From: a virus
Virus record (IMG/VR): IMGVR_UViG_3300022750_000031
Coordinates: 1 to 23,173 of that record
Length of the DNA: 23,173 nt
Reading direction: 5' to 3' (one strand)
Shown: positions 8,826 through 16,433 of the stretch, piece after piece
Position numbering within the stretch: the stretch's first letter is position 1
Layout: each line of letters begins with the position of its first letter
The notes under the pieces: generated by a model
Database searches by the model: none
Told to the model about the DNA's origin: nothing
What the model saw: only the letters and a program-made list of their open reading frames with translations
Translations under genes and position numbers: made by a program

Positions 8826-9504
8826 TTTCTGCATCCTCAAAGACAGCGACGTAATCCACATTGGGAAGATCGACAGGGGCGGGTGTGATACCCTGTGTGG
8901 TATTAGGAAGCACTCCACCGCCATAGCCCATAAGCCCACGTCCACCCAGCATGTTCATCTTAGCGAGAACAGAGCCACGGTAGAGAAGGTTACTGTCTGT
9001 AGCGCGAATGTTCTCTGCATTCAACACAGTGTAGGTTTCTCGTTTTTCATTGAGAAGAAGTTCAGTCTTACGCGCATCCGCATCATAGTCTTTACCAAAG
9101 TCCAACTGCGCGCATATGCCGATGTAAACTTTGGCCAGAGCAGGCAAGTCCTCGAAAGGAACCTTCCTAACCATACGTACACGAACAGCACGTCCGATAG
9201 TATAGCCAGCACCATTAGGATCATAGAGCCTGCGTCCACGGGCAACAAGGTGCGTCCATGGATTTAGTGGATCAATGCTAATGGTGTCTTCAGGAATGAA
9301 TACGAAGTTTGTAATAGGGTCCGGTTGTAGGTCAACCAACTCGCGGTTAAACCACCAAGATTTCGCTTGTTCTCTAGTGTTGGCTACACGTAGCTTAGCC
9401 AGCGCGGAAGCGACCATAGGATGGTCTTCTTCCAAAGAGTTGAGTGGGCTTTCCCCGAGCAGCGCAATGCAGTCATTGACCACATCAAGAGTAGTATCGG
9501 GCAT
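8815..9504 (-). CDS. Tail tubular protein A (T7 gp11-like adaptor/gatekeeper)
   Basis: 229 residues (T7 gp11 is 196). The start at 9504 is set by AGGAG 7 bases upstream; an 18-codon upstream extension would run through the terminator hairpin and is rejected. Features typical of gp11: VVNDCIALLGESPLNSLEEDHP near the N-terminus, a helical ANTREQAKSWWFNRE segment, PWTHLVARGRRLYDP in the middle and EDLPALAKVYIGICAQLDFG in a C-terminal helix. In T7, twelve copies form the ring between the portal and the gp12 nozzle. Here the gene lies just after the capsid terminator and overlaps the fibre gene by 11 bases. The family assignment is firm. Confidence 0.92.
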   Translation of the reverse strand: MPDTTLDVVNDCIALLGESPLNSLEEDHPMVASALAKLRVANTREQAKSWWFNRELVDLQPDPITNFVFIPEDTISIDPLNPWTHLVARGRRLYDPNGAGYTIGRAVRVRMVRKVPFEDLPALAKVYIGICAQLDFGKDYDADARKTELLLNEKRETYTVLNAENIRATDSNLLYRGSVLAKMNMLGGRGLMGYGGGVLPNTTQGITPAPVDLPNVDYVAVFEDAENGS

Positions 9505-9514
9505 AGAAGCTCCT

Positions 9515-9554
9515 AAAACGAAAAGAACCCGGACAAGCATAAGCTCATCCGGGT
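9515..9554 (-). terminator. Rho-independent terminator after the capsid gene (T7 T-phi equivalent)
   Basis: On the minus strand, 10 bases after the capsid stop, a 7-bp stem ACCCGGA/TCCGGGT (9548-9554 with 9527-9533) encloses a further AGC/GCT pair with a TTAT loop. It is followed by the T-rich tract TTCTTTTCGTTTT. This is a standard intrinsic terminator in the same place as T-phi of T7, which follows gene 10. Partial termination here would keep capsid transcripts in excess over tail transcripts. Confidence 0.85.
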
Positions 9555-9564
9555 CCAATGGTGA

Positions 9565-10581
9565 TTATGGCAGCAGGATTGCGCCCGCGTATTCAGCGCG
9601 GTTCGGAGTAACCCCGAAGGCCATGTGGCTGTCAACGAACCACATCTTGTAAATCTTGTCGTAGAAGACATCGCTTTCCAGCGGGATGGTTTCACCAGCC
9701 AGCAGAGCACGGGGCGAGAACGCCAGACCTGCAAGCTTAGAGAAGTCACCGTTGTAGGCGTTACCATTAGCCGTGTTCGACAGCAGGTGTCCAGTGATGT
9801 TCGTGTTCGGAATGTTATTCGAGCTAACAACCGGAGCACCAAGGGCCTTAAAGACAAGACCTTCCTTCTGCGTACCATCAGCAGTATGATACATACCGTT
9901 CTGGATTTGCTCACTATCGCGCAGGGCGGCGAACACGTCAGGCCGGAAGGCCAGCATGATGTCGTCGTCCATGAAGTCCACGTCCTTCAGAGCCATCTTG
10001 GTTTGAAGGTTCGAGACCGCACGATACATTTTTGCCGGATCAGTAACATCAGCAGCGTTAGCAAGAGTTTCTTGCGAACCGCCGAAGTGACCATCGGGCT
10101 TACCAGAAGCGCCGCCGTCTTGATAACGCGATTGCGTCAGCAGGGCAGACCTAGCAGCTTGAATGAAGAAGGCTTGGTCACGGAACTTGGCGATCTTCTT
10201 GCCGTGTTCAACACCAACTTCCTTACGCGCATCATACTGCGTTTGGAACACGTCCAGCAGCGGGAAGATGTTACGGGCATAGATAACCGTATCAACGGTC
10301 AGTTCAGCCTTCGAGAAGTCGATACCACTAGCGGCAGGAGCAACACCGGGTTCAACCTTACCTAGGGTAGCTTCACCCACGGCATAGTTACGAACAGTGT
10401 TAGTGCCCCGAATAGAGCGCATAGGAATCCAGTCTGCAAGAACAGACTTACGTTCGATGGTGCCCTCAACGTGGCCTGCATATTCTGCAATGACCAGAGC
10501 GTTGGTGTCACCAGTTTGTTGTTTTTGGTTCGGGTAGGTAACCGGAGCCATTACGTCGGTAGTAGGAAACAAACCGGGCAT
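9565..10581 (-). CDS. Major capsid protein (T7 gp10-like)
   Basis: 338 residues (T7 gp10A is 345). HK97-fold coat protein of the T7 type: an N-terminal arm (about 1-45), then ALVIAEYAGHVEGTIERKSVL (28-48), the long helix region LLDVFQTQYDARKEVGVEHG (about 108-127) and a C-terminal section with LAFSPRALLAGE and AFGVTPNRAEYAGAILLP. The gene follows the scaffold gene by 26 bases and is followed by a terminator, the same arrangement as T7 genes 9-10-T-phi. The Shine-Dalgarno AAGGA is rather far (about 12 bases) from the ATG, but no other start fits better. I see no convincing -1 frameshift extension like T7 gp10B. Confidence 0.93.
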   Translation of the reverse strand: MPGLFPTTDVMAPVTYPNQKQQTGDTNALVIAEYAGHVEGTIERKSVLADWIPMRSIRGTNTVRNYAVGEATLGKVEPGVAPAASGIDFSKAELTVDTVIYARNIFPLLDVFQTQYDARKEVGVEHGKKIAKFRDQAFFIQAARSALLTQSRYQDGGASGKPDGHFGGSQETLANAADVTDPAKMYRAVSNLQTKMALKDVDFMDDDIMLAFRPDVFAALRDSEQIQNGMYHTADGTQKEGLVFKALGAPVVSSNNIPNTNITGHLLSNTANGNAYNGDFSKLAGLAFSPRALLAGETIPLESDVFYDKIYKMWFVDSHMAFGVTPNRAEYAGAILLP

Positions 10582-10607
10582 AGTATTATGTAATCCTTAT
10601 GCGCTTC

Positions 10608-11495
10608 TTATGATCGCGTAAAGCGAGCGGCGCGTTGTTGGAGGGCTCTATATTCAGGAGAGCCATTGTTGATTGCATCCACACCCCTCTCGCGTGAAAG
10701 CTTGTCTAGAGCTTTAGTATATTCTCGCGGAGAGAGTGGGGCATTAGCATCAGTTACCGCACCACCAGCAGGGACAGCGCCCTTCAATGGATTGGCAGGG
10801 GTTACAGTAGTACCACCAGCCTGATTGTATAGTTGCTGAAGCATAATGACAGCAGCCCGTGCAGAGACGGGGCTTTCGTTCAGCATCTTATTAACTTGGA
10901 TTTTCTCTGCGTCGGTAGCTGTTTCTTTAGCCCAACCTTGCAGAGTAGCCCAAGCATCCTCACCACCGGCTGTCTCATGTACTGCCGAGGTAATAGTAGC
11001 CGCATTAGCCTGAGCGGTCTTAACCGCCGAGTTATACGAGTTCTTTGCTAGTTCGACGTGTTGTTGCCAACCAAGGGCTTTATCCCCAAGGGCAGCAAGT
11101 TTCGCCTCTAGATATGAGAAGTCACCTTCACCTGCTTTAATCATAGCAGGGTCATTAGGTTCAAGACCAAGTTTGCCAACAAAGGCAAGAGCAATGTCCA
11201 TACCAGCATCGCCGGTCGGAGCATAGATTACACCAGCAGCGCCAGTCTCAGCTTCCAGCGGAGCGCTCTCAGCCTTAGCTGGCTCACCAATAGTAGGCGC
11301 AGCAGGAGTAATGAGAGGTTCCGGGGTAGCAGTAACCGCAGGCGGGACTTGGCCCTGTGCGAGCGCCTGAGCAGCCTCAGGGGTACTTGCGTTAGGGGCA
11401 GGAGCCACAACGGCAGGAGTGACGGGAACTGAGGTTGCCGCAGGGGCAATAACCGGAGCCGCGCCTTGGCTGTCTTGATTAGAAACGATAGTCAT
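10608..11495 (-). CDS. Capsid assembly scaffolding protein (T7 gp9-like)
   Basis: 295 residues (T7 gp9 is 307). Residues 1-85 are a disordered, Pro/Ala/Val-rich stretch. Then come an acidic segment, a central region around DAGMDIALAFVGKLGLEPNDP (about 94-114) that opens the conserved part, helices, and a basic Arg-rich C-terminus (ALQQRAARFTRS) suited to binding the coat protein. Scaffolds guide procapsid assembly and leave before DNA packaging. The ATG overlaps the portal stop by one base (TAATG), with AGGA 5 bases upstream. Position between portal and capsid genes, size and composition together make the assignment safe, even though sequence conservation in this family is low. Confidence 0.88.
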   Translation of the reverse strand: MTIVSNQDSQGAAPVIAPAATSVPVTPAVVAPAPNASTPEAAQALAQGQVPPAVTATPEPLITPAAPTIGEPAKAESAPLEAETGAAGVIYAPTGDAGMDIALAFVGKLGLEPNDPAMIKAGEGDFSYLEAKLAALGDKALGWQQHVELAKNSYNSAVKTAQANAATITSAVHETAGGEDAWATLQGWAKETATDAEKIQVNKMLNESPVSARAAVIMLQQLYNQAGGTTVTPANPLKGAVPAGGAVTDANAPLSPREYTKALDKLSRERGVDAINNGSPEYRALQQRAARFTRS

Positions 11496-13027
11496 TATTG
11501 TCCTGTTGCACCAGAGGCTACAATAGCTTCACCAGCATTAGCGCCCGCTTGTGCGGCCATCCGTTCCTGTTCAGCTTGTTGGGCTCTTTGTTGATCTTGT
11601 TGTACCTCAGCCTCGGACTTAATATAACGGGCGGGGTCAATGCGTCTAGCAGTTGCTAGGTCCGCTACCACGGCGTCAAGTTTCATACGGGCTAGTACGG
11701 TGGGTTGAATGTTGCTAAGGGACACTACGTCCGCAAGGAACATCTTAAAGGTTTCCAGATCACCGTCTCTAGACAGAGCGTCAAGGCCGGTAACGATAGA
11801 GGGTTCAATGTCCGTGCCACGAATAGAAAGTTCCACAATGTCCATGAGCCAATAGGCCATAGGCAGTTGGAAGTCCACGGCTAGGCGAGAGTAAGCACCA
11901 CCAAGGGAGGTCTCAAGCTCTTGCGCTTGCATGCGGATTTCTTCAGCAGTAACACGTTCAGCTTGCCGAGTAACAGCGGAGCCCATGAGAAAGCCACGGC
12001 CAATACGATTAATGTATTCGCTGGACATTTCGCCCATGACGGCGAGGTCTCTAGACTTGCTACTCTCAACAAGGGTAATGTCTCCCTCAACACCGGGAAT
12101 GACAGCACCGTTCTCACTGTTCTCAAAGTCCTCGGGTTTAGTAAACCCAGCAGGGTTAGCTAACCAACGAAACTCTGAAGAAAGAATAGCGCCTTGGATT
12201 TGTGCGGTGCTAAGCATGGACAGGCCAGCGAAGTCACCTTTGTAATCCTCAACCAGTCCAGTACCATAATGGGCGTCATCAGACAGGTCCCAAGTCAGTA
12301 CACGGTAAGGCAGGTTCTTTTCAGACCATTTACCATCAAACTTCTTAGACAGCCGGATAGTGTCCACATGCTGTTCCAGCTTGTAGTCACCGTTCTCATC
12401 CAGCTTAATCCATTTGTAAAGCTTGACCTCTTGGTCCTCTTTACGGCGCAAACCCTGACGCAGGCATTCTTCCTGCACAGCGTCATCAAGCTCATCGAAC
12501 TGAACGGTATCCTCAAGCAAAAGCTCTAGGACTTTACCGCTGGCCGAACGCCGTACTTGATATTTCTTAATGCCAATAACTCTGAGATTATCTTTCTCAA
12601 AGAACAAGAGTACGTTGCCTAGAACCACTAGGTTCTTGACGGCTTCGTACAACTTTGGTCGAACTGCCATGCGATCCAACGCACCAACGGCACGCTTCTC
12701 AGCTTGGGCTAGTTCTACTGACAGGGCTGCGGGGTCCAAACCTACTTCGGTTAGTTCCTTAAGCATCTTAGGCGTAGGGTCCAAACGGAAGAAGGGTCTG
12801 GACGGAGCGAACAACGCCAGCATAATCTTGTTAGCCAAGTGGTTGACAGCTTGTGCGCCAACGGCTTGGTAGTCGTGAGAAAGTTCCTCACTGTTTTGTG
12901 TGTACCCGGTAGGGGTGCAAAGTTTGGGTAGGGTGAGCGCAGCGTATTGTTCAAGCCGCGTAATAAATCCACGCCGCTTACCGTCTAGCTGTGTCCACCT
13001 AGCCGAAGCTTGTGTAGCGTGGGCCAT
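11495..13027 (-). CDS. Head-tail connector (portal) protein (T7 gp8-like)
   Basis: 510 residues (T7 gp8 is 536). Family features include a start close to RWTQLDGKRRGFITRLEQYA, then NHLANKIMLALFAPSRPFFRL at about 60-80. A wing/stem section follows (SDDAHYGTGLVEDYKGDFAGLS), then the helix with RQAERVTAEEIRMQAQELE at about 355-373. The C-terminus (about 470-510) is Gln/Ala/Glu-rich and likely disordered or helical. Twelve subunits form the DNA portal and the nucleation site of the procapsid. AAGGA lies 5 bases before the ATG. It is followed by the scaffold gene with a one-base overlap. Assignment is firm. Confidence 0.94.
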   Translation of the reverse strand: MAHATQASARWTQLDGKRRGFITRLEQYAALTLPKLCTPTGYTQNSEELSHDYQAVGAQAVNHLANKIMLALFAPSRPFFRLDPTPKMLKELTEVGLDPAALSVELAQAEKRAVGALDRMAVRPKLYEAVKNLVVLGNVLLFFEKDNLRVIGIKKYQVRRSASGKVLELLLEDTVQFDELDDAVQEECLRQGLRRKEDQEVKLYKWIKLDENGDYKLEQHVDTIRLSKKFDGKWSEKNLPYRVLTWDLSDDAHYGTGLVEDYKGDFAGLSMLSTAQIQGAILSSEFRWLANPAGFTKPEDFENSENGAVIPGVEGDITLVESSKSRDLAVMGEMSSEYINRIGRGFLMGSAVTRQAERVTAEEIRMQAQELETSLGGAYSRLAVDFQLPMAYWLMDIVELSIRGTDIEPSIVTGLDALSRDGDLETFKMFLADVVSLSNIQPTVLARMKLDAVVADLATARRIDPARYIKSEAEVQQDQQRAQQAEQERMAAQAGANAGEAIVASGATGQ

Positions 13028-13035
13028 CCCGATCC

Positions 13036-13344
13036 TTAAATATTAATGCCAGCACCGCTTCCGCGATTGGCTTGGAATGCAACTCGTTGAGGCCTACGAC
13101 GGCCAGTGGCGCTATCAATGACACCCTCATCCTGAGGGGCCAGGTCAACCTCGACTTGGTCCATAGGAATATTAAGTTTCTCTGAAGCAGCTTCCGCTGC
13201 ACGAGACTGTGCGATTGCACTTTCAATGCCCATCTGCGCTTGTTGCGCAGCTAAGCGGTCAGCCGCCGCTTGATCATTGGCAGCCTTAAGAGTAGCAGCC
13301 GCTTGTATCCTAGCGTTTCTTTTGCCGCCGAATAGATCACCCAT
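13036..13344 (-). CDS. T7 gp7.3-like small virion/tail assembly protein
   Basis: 102 residues (T7 gp7.3 is 99). The first 65 residues form an Ala/Gln/Arg-rich helix (probable coiled coil). A short acidic segment (VEVDLAPQDEG) and a basic tail ending in GSGAGINI follow; T7 gp7.3 ends in SSGGGINI, preceded by a GRKK-type basic stretch, as here (GRRRPQR). Its location just before the portal gene agrees with gene 7.3. In T7 this protein is needed for tail assembly or adsorption and is reported as a virion component. The ATG overlaps the previous stop by one base (TAATG), with AAGGA 6 bases upstream. Confidence 0.75.
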   Translation of the reverse strand: MGDLFGGKRNARIQAAATLKAANDQAAADRLAAQQAQMGIESAIAQSRAAEAASEKLNIPMDQVEVDLAPQDEGVIDSATGRRRPQRVAFQANRGSGAGINI

Positions 13345-13778
13345 TAGGCTTCCTTGATTAAAGAGACAGCCTCCTGATGAAAGCCGTGGTTATTATAAAC
13401 TTTACTCATAGCGCGGTCTGATAGAGCAAAGGCTGTGCCTACTCCTACCAATACCGCACCATGAGCTTGTCGCCGATCTTCTAGGAAAGCCGGGACGACT
13501 GAGAAAGAACTACCCTCGTCGCTTATGCGGAGAACTAGTTTTTCCTCAAGGTATGTGATGCTATCGTCAGCGTACCACGGAGTTCCTACAAGATAGGATA
13601 CTAAGTAAGTATCATCTACAATGTAAGTCTCGTTAACGTAGAGGCCTTGCATAACAGCATCTAAATCTAGATACTTGAACCATCCTTTACCGCCGCGAAG
13701 CTTATGCTTTCTAATAGCACTATCAATGATAGGATATAAGATAACACAATCTTCTTCGGTGATCTTTCTATATGTCAT
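13344..13778 (-). CDS. GNAT-like acetyltransferase-related protein
   Basis: 144 residues. The pattern of a long N-terminal helix (about 8-30), central beta strands (TYIVDDTYLVSYLVGTPWYADD at 51-72, KLVLRI at 80-85), a helix, and a C-terminal MSKVYNNHGFHQE segment (124-136) resembles the GNAT fold. The 'Y-x-x-x-GF' end is typical of GNAT motif B. Small proteins of this kind, with the GTPWY phrase, occur near the RNA polymerase/portal junction of T7-like phages. A clear acetyl-CoA pyrophosphate-binding motif (Q/RxxGxG/A) is not obvious; GAVLVGVGTA at 107-116 is the nearest candidate. Activity and target (host or phage protein) are unknown. Its start overlaps the stop of the small upstream gene (ATGA), and AGAAGG lies 9 bases before. 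Confidence 0.5.
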   Translation of the reverse strand: MTYRKITEEDCVILYPIIDSAIRKHKLRGGKGWFKYLDLDAVMQGLYVNETYIVDDTYLVSYLVGTPWYADDSITYLEEKLVLRISDEGSSFSVVPAFLEDRRQAHGAVLVGVGTAFALSDRAMSKVYNNHGFHQEAVSLIKEA

Positions 13779-13954
13779 GCTACAATACCTTCTCTAATCA
13801 TTTTGAGAACGTGTTGTACTCCTAGCATATAACCTGCTTGGATATCTGTAGTTTGACTTGTCGGTTGTGGAGAACCTAGCTTACGTTCAAGGTCTTTATA
13901 AACCTGTTCTGATATTCTATGTACTACAATAACCTTAGTTGTATCATCGGGCAA
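13775..13954 (-). CDS. Small conserved-looking protein, 59 residues, TTG start
   Basis: The frame starts with TTG at 13954, preceded by a strong AAGGAG 6 bases upstream, and ends with a TGA that overlaps the next ATG (ATGA). Both facts argue that it is translated. The protein has a short beta-like start (KVIVVHRIS), a polar helix (EQVYKDLERKL) and a C-terminal helix (AGYMLGVQHVLKMIREGIV). No signal peptide, membrane segment or metal motif is seen. I do not recognise the family. It lies between RNA polymerase and the GNAT-like gene. It shares the frame of the RNA polymerase gene, 16 codons after that stop, which is probably chance. Confidence 0.65.
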   Translation of the reverse strand: MPDDTTKVIVVHRISEQVYKDLERKLGSPQPTSQTTDIQAGYMLGVQHVLKMIREGIVA

Positions 13955-13995
13955 TAGATGCTCCTTGTGTCCGAGGGTGACGAAACTACGTGTGC

Positions 13996-14024
13996 CTCTA
14001 CCCTACGAGAAAAAGTAGGGAGAG
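13996..14024 (-). other. RNA hairpin spanning the RNA polymerase stop codon
   Basis: An imperfect inverted repeat, CTCT-A-CCCTAC and GTAGGGAGAG on the plus strand, forms a 10-bp stem with one bulged base and an 8-base loop. The RNA polymerase stop (14003-14005) lies in the stem. No T-run follows on the transcribed strand, so it is not a normal terminator. An RNase III-type processing site or an RNA end-stability element between the polymerase and the virion genes is possible. The pairing is seen; the function is inferred. Confidence 0.5.
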
Positions 14025-16426
14025 ACAAGCACGTCGCGGAGGTTCAAGCTACCCTTGTCAGGGAGGCCTGTCAGGTCATATCGTGTAGCGAAATCAGCCA
14101 GATGGTCCGAGGCTTCATACATCGCTACGAACGTTTCACGGATGATGTTATAGAACCTAGCGCTGTCGGCGGCATGGGTTCCGTAATCATCGTGGATCAT
14201 CGCAAGCTCTAGGCCTTCCAGTTTTGCAGCAACCGCCACAAGGTGTAGGTGGGCGGCGTCAAAGGAGTGGATGAAGTTTGGAGCAACACCGTTTCTATGC
14301 CTGTTACTATCGGGGTTCTCGGTCTCCTTGTGTATTTTAAGGATAGCCTTCCCACATAGGTTGGTTCGGATTTGATGTTCGGACCTTTCATTGTAAGCTT
14401 GGATCACGGGGAAACCACTAGGACTAACCCAACGAACGGTCTCGTTACCCTGCTTGATGATAGTCTTGGCTCCACGCTGAAGCCAGTTCATAGCCTCCTG
14501 AGCCTTGACCACAACCTCACCAATCGCATCCCATACGAAGTGCGACAGGTATTGTGCAGCCTTCTGATACTCAGCCTTCTCAAACTCCGGAGCCTTACCC
14601 ATCTTAAGGTAATCACCAACGATGAAGTCCGCGCAAGAGAAGCGAGTAGAGCCATAGGGCAGGGTCATCACAGAACGCTTAACGAGCGTCCGGTTAATCC
14701 CATGCTTCAGCCACTTGTCCCGATAGCCAGCCTCATCCGGTCCAATCTGGCGGAGAGCCAAGGCCGTAACCTCAGCGACCATTTGATAGATATCATTAGG
14801 CTTATCGCCGGGCATAAGGTTAGTAGCCTTGCCACCAATCTCATCACGGAGCATAGCCGAGAAGTTCTGTAGTCCGTTGCAAGTTCCATCCATACCAACG
14901 GGGATATGACTTACGAACGTGTGCGGGTTGGTCTTCCACTCAGCGTACTCAAAGCACCATGCAAGGAACTGAAGCGGGCTATCAGCCTCACGCCATTCAT
15001 TGTTCGACACATGGTCCGAAGCAAAAGCCATAATCTGATCGTGATGCTCAGCAACCCAAGCTACGCGATCATCCAAAGATACCTTATCATAGCCCCACTT
15101 ATTCGCCCCGTGAATACAGAACCACTTCTCTGCGTCCAGAGTTTCCAATGGCTTCCCATTGCTGAACCTCAACAACGCTTTCTGCATGTCGGACCCTTGA
15201 GGTGACACACCAGTTGTTTGTGCATACAACCTCCCACGGAAGTCCGCAAAGTACACGAAGTAGATCGCCGGGAATGCGCGGAACTTGTCCGCTACTGTGG
15301 TGGCTGTATAAAATCTTCCGTATTTGGTCCCGCGCAGTTTCATCTGCGTAAACCATTCCGCCTTCAATCGCTTCCAATGAACAAACTCCTCTTGTTGTGG
15401 AGGCGTCATTGTCTCCATCTTCATATCACCCATTAGCCAGTCAGGCTTCAGGGGAGCGGGGAACTCAGCTTGGCTGAGGATTTCTTCCATGTCGAAGTGT
15501 CTTGCAACGTCTCGGATCGCATCAAGCATTTTTGAGTTGATCTGCCATGCAGTAGATTGTAGAGCATTGATCGCTGCCAAGGGTATAGTGAGGTCTCCGT
15601 CAGAGAAGTCATCAGCGCTACGAAGGTTGACGGATCGGACAGCGAAGGGTTGCATCCGTCGCATTTCTTTAGTGTGGAAACCCCCGTCGTCAAGGGCAAC
15701 CCAATCTTTCGGCGGTTCAATGCAGGGAAGGTAATAGGGAGTTGTTCCAATGATATGTTCCTTAACTCCTCCGATAAGCTCAAGCAAAGGCTCAGCCAAA
15801 CGGATATGGATAGAGGTACGGAGGTTACCAGCCCGAGCCGTAGCCGGGGTATCATGCCGCGTCTCAACCATGCCCAACTGTTCAAGCTGATCAATCAGGT
15901 AGGAGCCAACTTGGATCACGCCGGACTGGCCCCATTCAGGAACAGGGATGCCATTCTCCTTGGCTTGCATCTTAAACACCGTCATGCGGTGCCGCTCACT
16001 TTTAGAGAGCCGACGATCCAGATCATTGACGAGAGTATAGAACAGGCTAGGGTTCAGGTGTTCAAACAGCACAAGACACTTCTCGTGATAGACAGCCTTG
16101 CCCATCTGAGAGGCTACCGTGCGGGCCACCGGGGTCTCACGCTCTGTCATCAACAGGTTCAGACAGTTACGCACAGCGAGGTACGCGATAGCCTCAGCGT
16201 TCATACCTTCTAGCAATGCGGTGTGAGCCTTGCGGCGGCCCGGTGACTTAGTATCCATGTCCTCTTGGATGATAGCAGCAAGAGGCAGAACGAACCTACG
16301 ATACACCGCTTGGGCGTAAGGATTAGCATTCGCCCTCCCTGCTTCTTCATTGGTATTCATCATGCGCTCAGCACGACCTTTACCAAAGTCATACATCTGG
16401 TGTTCAAGTTCGATCTGTGTAATCAT
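14003..16426 (-). CDS. Single-subunit T7-type DNA-directed RNA polymerase
   Basis: 807 residues (T7 gp1 is 883). All catalytic motifs are present: DFRGRLYAQTTGVSPQGSDM (395-414); motif A GMDGTCNGLQNFSA with catalytic Asp513; motif B with Arg579, Lys583 and Tyr591 (RTLVKRSVMTLPYGS), spaced as T7 R627/K631/Y639; motif C MIHDDYGT with Asp746. The region equivalent to the T7 specificity loop (about 690-712) is very different from T7, so its promoters must differ too. The C-terminus (LRDVLVSPYFFS) is complete and matches T7 LRDILESDFAFA. The gene lies between the replication block and the virion genes, the phiKMV-like placement; this polymerase therefore cannot drive its own first entry as in T7, and host RNA polymerase presumably transcribes early and middle genes. 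AGGA lies 6 bases before the ATG. Confidence 0.97.
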   Translation of the reverse strand: MITQIELEHQMYDFGKGRAERMMNTNEEAGRANANPYAQAVYRRFVLPLAAIIQEDMDTKSPGRRKAHTALLEGMNAEAIAYLAVRNCLNLLMTERETPVARTVASQMGKAVYHEKCLVLFEHLNPSLFYTLVNDLDRRLSKSERHRMTVFKMQAKENGIPVPEWGQSGVIQVGSYLIDQLEQLGMVETRHDTPATARAGNLRTSIHIRLAEPLLELIGGVKEHIIGTTPYYLPCIEPPKDWVALDDGGFHTKEMRRMQPFAVRSVNLRSADDFSDGDLTIPLAAINALQSTAWQINSKMLDAIRDVARHFDMEEILSQAEFPAPLKPDWLMGDMKMETMTPPQQEEFVHWKRLKAEWFTQMKLRGTKYGRFYTATTVADKFRAFPAIYFVYFADFRGRLYAQTTGVSPQGSDMQKALLRFSNGKPLETLDAEKWFCIHGANKWGYDKVSLDDRVAWVAEHHDQIMAFASDHVSNNEWREADSPLQFLAWCFEYAEWKTNPHTFVSHIPVGMDGTCNGLQNFSAMLRDEIGGKATNLMPGDKPNDIYQMVAEVTALALRQIGPDEAGYRDKWLKHGINRTLVKRSVMTLPYGSTRFSCADFIVGDYLKMGKAPEFEKAEYQKAAQYLSHFVWDAIGEVVVKAQEAMNWLQRGAKTIIKQGNETVRWVSPSGFPVIQAYNERSEHQIRTNLCGKAILKIHKETENPDSNRHRNGVAPNFIHSFDAAHLHLVAVAAKLEGLELAMIHDDYGTHAADSARFYNIIRETFVAMYEASDHLADFATRYDLTGLPDKGSLNLRDVLVSPYFFS

Positions 16427-16433
16427 GTTGTTC

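Noticed and set aside
8826-8945. A 40-codon N-terminal extension of the tail fibre
   Set aside because: It runs inside gp11, has no ribosome binding site, and the ATG at 8825 has GAGG at the right distance.
9505-9558. An 18-codon N-terminal extension of gp11, in frame with the end of the capsid gene
   Set aside because: It would pass through the terminator hairpin; the ATG at 9504 has AGGAG 7 bases upstream.
9513-9914. A shifted frame running past the capsid stop, as for a T7 gp10B-like frameshift product
   Set aside because: I see no slippery site near the stop, and the tail would be Cys/His/Trp-rich and run through the terminator.
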